Source: Polyangiaceae bacterium
GTDB lineage: Bacteria > Myxococcota_A > Polyangia > Polyangiales > Polyangiaceae
Reading direction: 5' to 3'
Assembly (NCBI GenBank): GCA_016712345.1
Contig: JADJRH010000011.1
Span: 2,356,001 to 2,420,000 of the forward strand
DNA: 64,000 nt
Part shown: piece by piece, positions 60,294 through 64,000 of the stretch
Layout of the letters: each line of letters starts with the position of its first letter
Numbering within the stretch: position 1 is the first letter of the stretch
Program-made: the position numbers and the translations under genes
The notes under the pieces: model-generated
Told to the model about the DNA's origin: nothing
Seen by the model: the letters and a program-made list of their open reading frames with translations, nothing else
The model's database searches: none

Positions 60294-61640
60294 ATGTTTC
60301 ATCCCCTCGTCATGGAGTGGTTTCGGCGCCGGTTTGCCTCACCAACACCCGCGCAAGAACTCGCTTGGCCCGCTATTTCGCAGGGGAAAAATGTCCTCGT
60401 TGTGGCCCCCACAGGCGCCGGAAAAACGCTCGCCGCGTTCGCTTATTTCTTAGATCAACTGGTGCGACAAGCGGCGGACAACACTCTGACCGCCGGTGTA
60501 CAAGTTGTTTATGTCTCGCCGCTCAAGGCCCTTTCCAACGATGTCCAGAAAAATCTCGAGGCGCCTCTTTCAGAAATTCGTGCCCTCGCCGCAGAACTCA
60601 ATGTGGCCCCTCCCGAGGTAAAAACGGCCGTTCGCACGGGTGACACGCCCATGGCGGAGCGCCAAAAAATGGCCAAGTCGGCGCCCCACGTTCTCGTGAC
60701 AACACCCGAGTCGCTCTACATTCTTCTCACGAGTGAAAGTGGTAGAAAAGGGCTCTCTACTGTTCGAGCGGTGGTGGTAGATGAAATTCATGCCATGTTG
60801 GGTGACAAGCGAGGCGCTCATCTTGCCCTTTCGCTCGCCCGCCTCGACAAACTTGTTGCCGGCGCCGGGCACAAAAGGCCTCAACGCATCGGCCTTTCGG
60901 CAACGGTCAAACCGGTTGAAACAGCGTCGCGGTTTTTGGTGGGCTCACAGGGCGATTTACCCATTTTGGTAGAGCCGCCGCCCGTGCGCGAGCGCGATCT
61001 TGCCATTATCACACCGGCGAGTGAGCTTGGGGCGGTGAGTACACATGAACAATGGGCCGAACTCTATGACCGCGTGGCCGCTTTGGCAGCGGGTGTACGC
61101 ACCACGTTGGTGTTCGTCACCACGCGAACATTGTCAGAACGCGTTGCCATGCACCTGTCAGAGCGCCTCGGTAAAGAAGTGGTTGCGGCCCACCACGGCA
61201 GTCTCGCGCGCGAACGGCGCCTTTCAGCGGAGCAGCGCCTCAAAGCGGGAGAACTCAAGGTGGTTGTTGCCACCGCCTCGCTTGAACTGGGCATTGATAT
61301 TGGAACTGTTGACCTCGTGTGTCTCATCGGATCGCCGCGTTCCATAGGCACCGCGCTCCAGCGGGTAGGCCGGTCGGGCCACGCGTTCGGCGCCACGTCG
61401 GTGGGTAGATTTTTCCACTCACCCGCGACCAACTTGTGGAAAGTGCCGCGGTGGTTTTGGCCGCCCGCAAACGCGCAATGGATTCCACAGCCATGCGGCC
61501 CGCCCCGCTCGACGTATTGGCCCAGCAAATCGTGGCAGAAGTGGCGAGCGGAGAAGCACCCGAGGCCGACATTTTCAGCCTTGTTCGCGAGGCCGCACCG
61601 TACGCCGACCTTACCCGAGAGACGTTTGAGTCGGTGGTAG
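60294..61640 (+). CDS. lhr: Lhr-type large ATP-dependent helicase, N-terminal part (frame true to about 61414)
   Basis: The ATG at 60294 gives 'MFHPLVMEWFRRRFASPTPAQ', a normal Lhr beginning. Helicase motifs: Q-motif 'PTPAQ', Walker A 'APTGAGKT' (38-45), 'SPLKALSND', 'TTPESLYILLTS', 'VVDEIHAM' (DEIH 163-166), 'GLSATV', 'FVTTRTLSERVA', 'ATASLELGIDIG' and 'QRVGRSGH'. The frame fails at TTTTTCC (61410-61416): after 'TSVGRFF' the residues no longer fit, and the stop at 61640 is spurious. Family members unwind DNA and DNA-RNA hybrids in repair. It has an AT-poor leader without a Shine-Dalgarno site. Confidence 0.88.
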   Translation: MFHPLVMEWFRRRFASPTPAQELAWPAISQGKNVLVVAPTGAGKTLAAFAYFLDQLVRQAADNTLTAGVQVVYVSPLKALSNDVQKNLEAPLSEIRALAAELNVAPPEVKTAVRTGDTPMAERQKMAKSAPHVLVTTPESLYILLTSESGRKGLSTVRAVVVDEIHAMLGDKRGAHLALSLARLDKLVAGAGHKRPQRIGLSATVKPVETASRFLVGSQGDLPILVEPPPVRERDLAIITPASELGAVSTHEQWAELYDRVAALAAGVRTTLVFVTTRTLSERVAMHLSERLGKEVVAAHHGSLARERRLSAEQRLKAGELKVVVATASLELGIDIGTVDLVCLIGSPRSIGTALQRVGRSGHAFGATSVGRFFHSPATNLWKVPRWFWPPANAQWIPQPCGPPRSTYWPSKSWQKWRAEKHPRPTFSALFARPHRTPTLPERRLSRW

Positions 61641-64000
61641 AAATGGTTTCCAATGGGTATGCCACGCGGCGCGGAAAAACGTCGGCGCTCGTTCATCGCG
61701 ATCGCATTGCCGGTCAACTTCGCGCGCGGCGCGGCGCTCGTTTGGTGGCGCTCACCTCGGGCGGCGCCATTCCAGAAGCCGCCGTTGTCGATGTGGTGCT
61801 CCACCCCGAGGGAACAAGAATTGGCAACCTCGATGAAGACTTTGCCATTGAGTCGAGCGCGGGCGACATCTTTCTTCTCGGCTCCACGTCGTGGAGAATT
61901 CTCCGGGCCGAATCTACCCGTGTATGGGTAGAAGATGCCAAAGGTGCTCCACCCACAGTGCCCTTCTGGTTGGGTGAAGGGCCGTCGCGCTCGCGCGAAC
62001 TTTCGGCCGAGGTGAGTGACCTTCGCGCCGAGGTTTTTGAAAGGCTCAAAAACACCGGCAAAGGGAGCACCGCGGCCTGGCTTTGCACCGCTTGTTGCCT
62101 CGACAAACGGGGCGCTGACCTCATGGTAGATTACCTGGCAGAAGGGTTTTCTCAACTCGGGGCCGCACCTACCCAATCTACCATTGTGGCCGAGCGCTTT
62201 TTTGATGAAGCGGGCGGCACTCAACTGATTGTGCATGCACCTTTTGGAGCGCGCATCAACAGGGCTTGGGGGCTCGCGCTTCGCAAACGTTTTTGCCGCA
62301 CGTTTGACTTTGAGTTGCAAGCGGTTGCCACCGACGACGGAGTGCTTTTTTCGCTCGGACCGCAGCACTCCTTCCCGCTTGAAACCGTTTTTGAAATGGT
62401 CAACCCCCGCGACCTGAATGAAATTCTAACCCAGGCGGCTCTCCAGGCGCCCCTGTTTGGAACACGTTTTCGGTGGAATGCCACGCGGGCGCTCGCAGTG
62501 CTGCGCATGCGCGGTGGAAAAAAGGTGCCACCATTCAAAATGCGCATGGCATCGGACGACCTTCTTGCGGCGGTGTTTCCTGAGCAGGCGGGTTGTCAAG
62601 ACAACCACGGTGGAATGCCGCTCACCGCGCCTGACCATCCTCTCGTGAATGAAACGTTGAGCGATTGCCTCACCGAGTGGATGGACATGGAGGGGCTTTC
62701 AGAAATGCTCACGTTGCTGCGCGCTGGAAAAATCAAAACGCACGCGGTTGAAACGCCGGAACCAAGCGTTTTTTCGCATGAGATTTTAAACGCCAACCCG
62801 TACGCATTTCTCGACGACGCGCCGCTTGAAGAAAGGCGAACGCGCGCGGTCAGCGTGAGACGCGGCTTGTCGGCCGAGTTAACCGATCGGCTGGGTGCAC
62901 TTGATAAAAACATCATTCGAGAAGTGGTTCTTGAAGCACAGCGCCCCGTTCGGAATGCGGATGAGCTGCACGAGCTTCTGTCAGACTTGGTGATTATTCC
63001 GCAGGCCTTTCTTCAGCGCGGTGTACCCCTCGCACATGGGGAAAATGCTCTCGGAGAACGGGGGTTGGACCTGCTCGCAGACCTCGTGGGGGCGTGGCTC
63101 AGGGTAGATCCGTCTGACCTTACCATTGCATTTGCCCGGGTAGAATTGTCGGGCAATATCCTCCGCGGTCGGTTCACTGAAAATGCTCAGGGGAGAACCA
63201 CTGCGTTGGATGAAACAGAGTGGTGTGATCGCGTGCTTTTGGCGCGCATCCATCGGCGAACAGTCGACGGTTTGCGGCGCTCAATTGAGCCTGTTTTGCC
63301 GGTGGATCTCATGCGGTTTTACCTTGCATGGCAACACGCAACCCCGAGTGGAATGCTCACCGGTAGGGATGGGGTGCTCCGCGTTGTGGGTCAGCTCCAA
63401 GGGTTTGAAACTGCGGCCGCCGTTTGGGAAAGTCAGGTGCTCGCAACGCGGGTTAGAAGTTATCAATCATCGTGGCTCGACGAGTTGTGTTTTGCGGGGG
63501 AGGTAAGTTGGGGCCGTCTTACCCCTAAAAACGCCCAAATTGGGCCCACGCGCGCAACGCCCATTGCTCTCGCGCTTCGCCGTGACTTACCGTGGTTGCT
63601 CGCGGCCAATCGCTTCTCTACTGATGGTAAGTCCACTCAATCGTCGTTTGAAATGGGGCCCACGGCGGAACAGATTTTGGTAGCCCTTCGAGCACGCGGG
63701 GCTTCGTTTTTCGACGATCTGGTGCAGTTTACCAAGTCTCATCCCGCCGAGGTTGAAACGGCGTTGTGGCAACTCGTTGCCTCGGGTCAGGTCACGGGTG
63801 ACGGTTTTTCGGGTATGCGCGCCTTGGTCGATCGAGCGGCGCGGGATGCGGTTTGGCAAGTGGGGCACATTCGCGGTCCGGCCCCGCTCGTTGTCACGGG
63901 AAGGTGGTCACTTCTTTCACCATCCCAAGATGAAACGGAAGAATCTACCCTTGTAGAAAAGCTCGCCAAACAATACCTCAAACGGTGGGGAGTTGTTCTT
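61436..64000 (+). CDS. lhr: Lhr helicase, C-terminal part after a frameshift (3' end outside window)
   Basis: Restoring one C or T at 61410-61416 gives 'GRFFPLTRDQLVESAAVVLAARKRAMD', the normal Lhr continuation, and the frame stays open to base 64000. First in-frame start codons are GTG 61436 and ATG 61478. It covers the winged-helix and Lhr-core regions ('LALRKRFCRTFDFELQAVATDDG', 'LNANPYAFLDDAPLEERRTRAV') and the start of the C-terminal alkylated-DNA-repair-like region ('FYLAWQHATPSGMLTG', 'GEVSWGRLTP'). Length suggests the long form of about 1,400-1,500 residues. Confidence 0.85.
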   Translation, partial: MESAAVVLAARKRAMDSTAMRPAPLDVLAQQIVAEVASGEAPEADIFSLVREAAPYADLTRETFESVVEMVSNGYATRRGKTSALVHRDRIAGQLRARRGARLVALTSGGAIPEAAVVDVVLHPEGTRIGNLDEDFAIESSAGDIFLLGSTSWRILRAESTRVWVEDAKGAPPTVPFWLGEGPSRSRELSAEVSDLRAEVFERLKNTGKGSTAAWLCTACCLDKRGADLMVDYLAEGFSQLGAAPTQSTIVAERFFDEAGGTQLIVHAPFGARINRAWGLALRKRFCRTFDFELQAVATDDGVLFSLGPQHSFPLETVFEMVNPRDLNEILTQAALQAPLFGTRFRWNATRALAVLRMRGGKKVPPFKMRMASDDLLAAVFPEQAGCQDNHGGMPLTAPDHPLVNETLSDCLTEWMDMEGLSEMLTLLRAGKIKTHAVETPEPSVFSHEILNANPYAFLDDAPLEERRTRAVSVRRGLSAELTDRLGALDKNIIREVVLEAQRPVRNADELHELLSDLVIIPQAFLQRGVPLAHGENALGERGLDLLADLVGAWLRVDPSDLTIAFARVELSGNILRGRFTENAQGRTTALDETEWCDRVLLARIHRRTVDGLRRSIEPVLPVDLMRFYLAWQHATPSGMLTGRDGVLRVVGQLQGFETAAAVWESQVLATRVRSYQSSWLDELCFAGEVSWGRLTPKNAQIGPTRATPIALALRRDLPWLLAANRFSTDGKSTQSSFEMGPTAEQILVALRARGASFFDDLVQFTKSHPAEVETALWQLVASGQVTGDGFSGMRALVDRAARDAVWQVGHIRGPAPLVVTGRWSLLSPSQDETEESTLVEKLAKQYLKRWGVVL

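Noticed and set aside
61064..62368. Minus-strand open frame of 434 codons inside lhr.
   Set aside because: Antisense of helicase coding sequence, Arg/His/Gly-rich, no motif.

Overview
The window looks like a chromosomal segment of a myxobacterium (Myxococcota, most likely Polyangia). This is inferred from gene content, not from a marker gene. The signs are a nine-repeat DUF4215 lipoprotein, several lipoproteins with Gly/Ser/Thr spacers behind the lipobox, a eukaryotic-like Ser/Thr kinase, a PP2C phosphatase, an FHA protein, a Roadblock/LC7 protein, a V4R protein and a cytochrome c/copper monooxygenase fusion. No rRNA, tRNA, insertion sequence, prophage or CRISPR array was found.

Layout. 1-7.6 kb: the end of a barrel-like protein, the DUF4215 lipoprotein (frameshifted), a metallo-beta-lactamase-fold lipoprotein, an ECF sigma factor with a coupled membrane protein, and a secreted eight-Cys-repeat protein. 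7.8-19.3 kb: a purine/selenium-type catabolic cluster in two convergent operons, ygfK-ygeY-ygeW on + and xdhD-ssnA-PLP enzyme-PLP enzyme on -, meeting at a 120-bp inverted-repeat element. 19.4-31.5 kb: a porin, three lipoproteins, a Ser/Thr kinase, NAD synthetase and a PP2C phosphatase. 31.8-37.9 kb: an organophosphate-type MFS transporter and a tightly coupled four-gene operon (ParA-like ATPase, Roadblock/LC7, repeat-rich protein, V4R protein) that I cannot match to a described system. 38-42 kb: a MepA-like lipoprotein, a DUF3616 lipoprotein and MurJ. 41.9-49.1 kb: a minus-strand run of pyruvate/2-oxoacid dehydrogenase genes (E1alpha, E1beta, E2), an FHA protein whose 5' end abuts a palindromic element, and three phosphorelay proteins. 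49.4-60.2 kb: a rhodanese-MoeB protein, a pectin-acetylesterase-like lipoprotein, a TetR regulator, the cytochrome c/copper enzyme, an L,D-transpeptidase, a CDP-alcohol phosphatidyltransferase, a DUF2723 membrane protein with a TPR tail and a CpcT/CpeT-like lipoprotein. 60.3-64 kb: an Lhr helicase running off the end.

How the genes fit together. The ygf/yge/ssn/xdh genes plausibly act together: a molybdenum hydroxylase acts on purine-like rings, SsnA deaminates, YgfK does a reductive or oxidative flavin/Fe-S step, YgeY hydrolyses an amide, YgeW handles carbamoyl transfer, and two PLP enzymes process amino-acid-like products. The kinase, phosphatase and FHA protein could form a Ser/Thr phosphorylation network.

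Sequence-level signals. The 8-bp palindrome GTGTACAC is strongly over-represented (at least 19 copies). The hexamer CTACCC/GGGTAG is very common in some stretches and nearly absent in 22.3-38.6 kb and 41.3-49.4 kb. Four genes are each split by a single-base frameshift at or next to a short homopolymer, which points to assembly error or recent decay.
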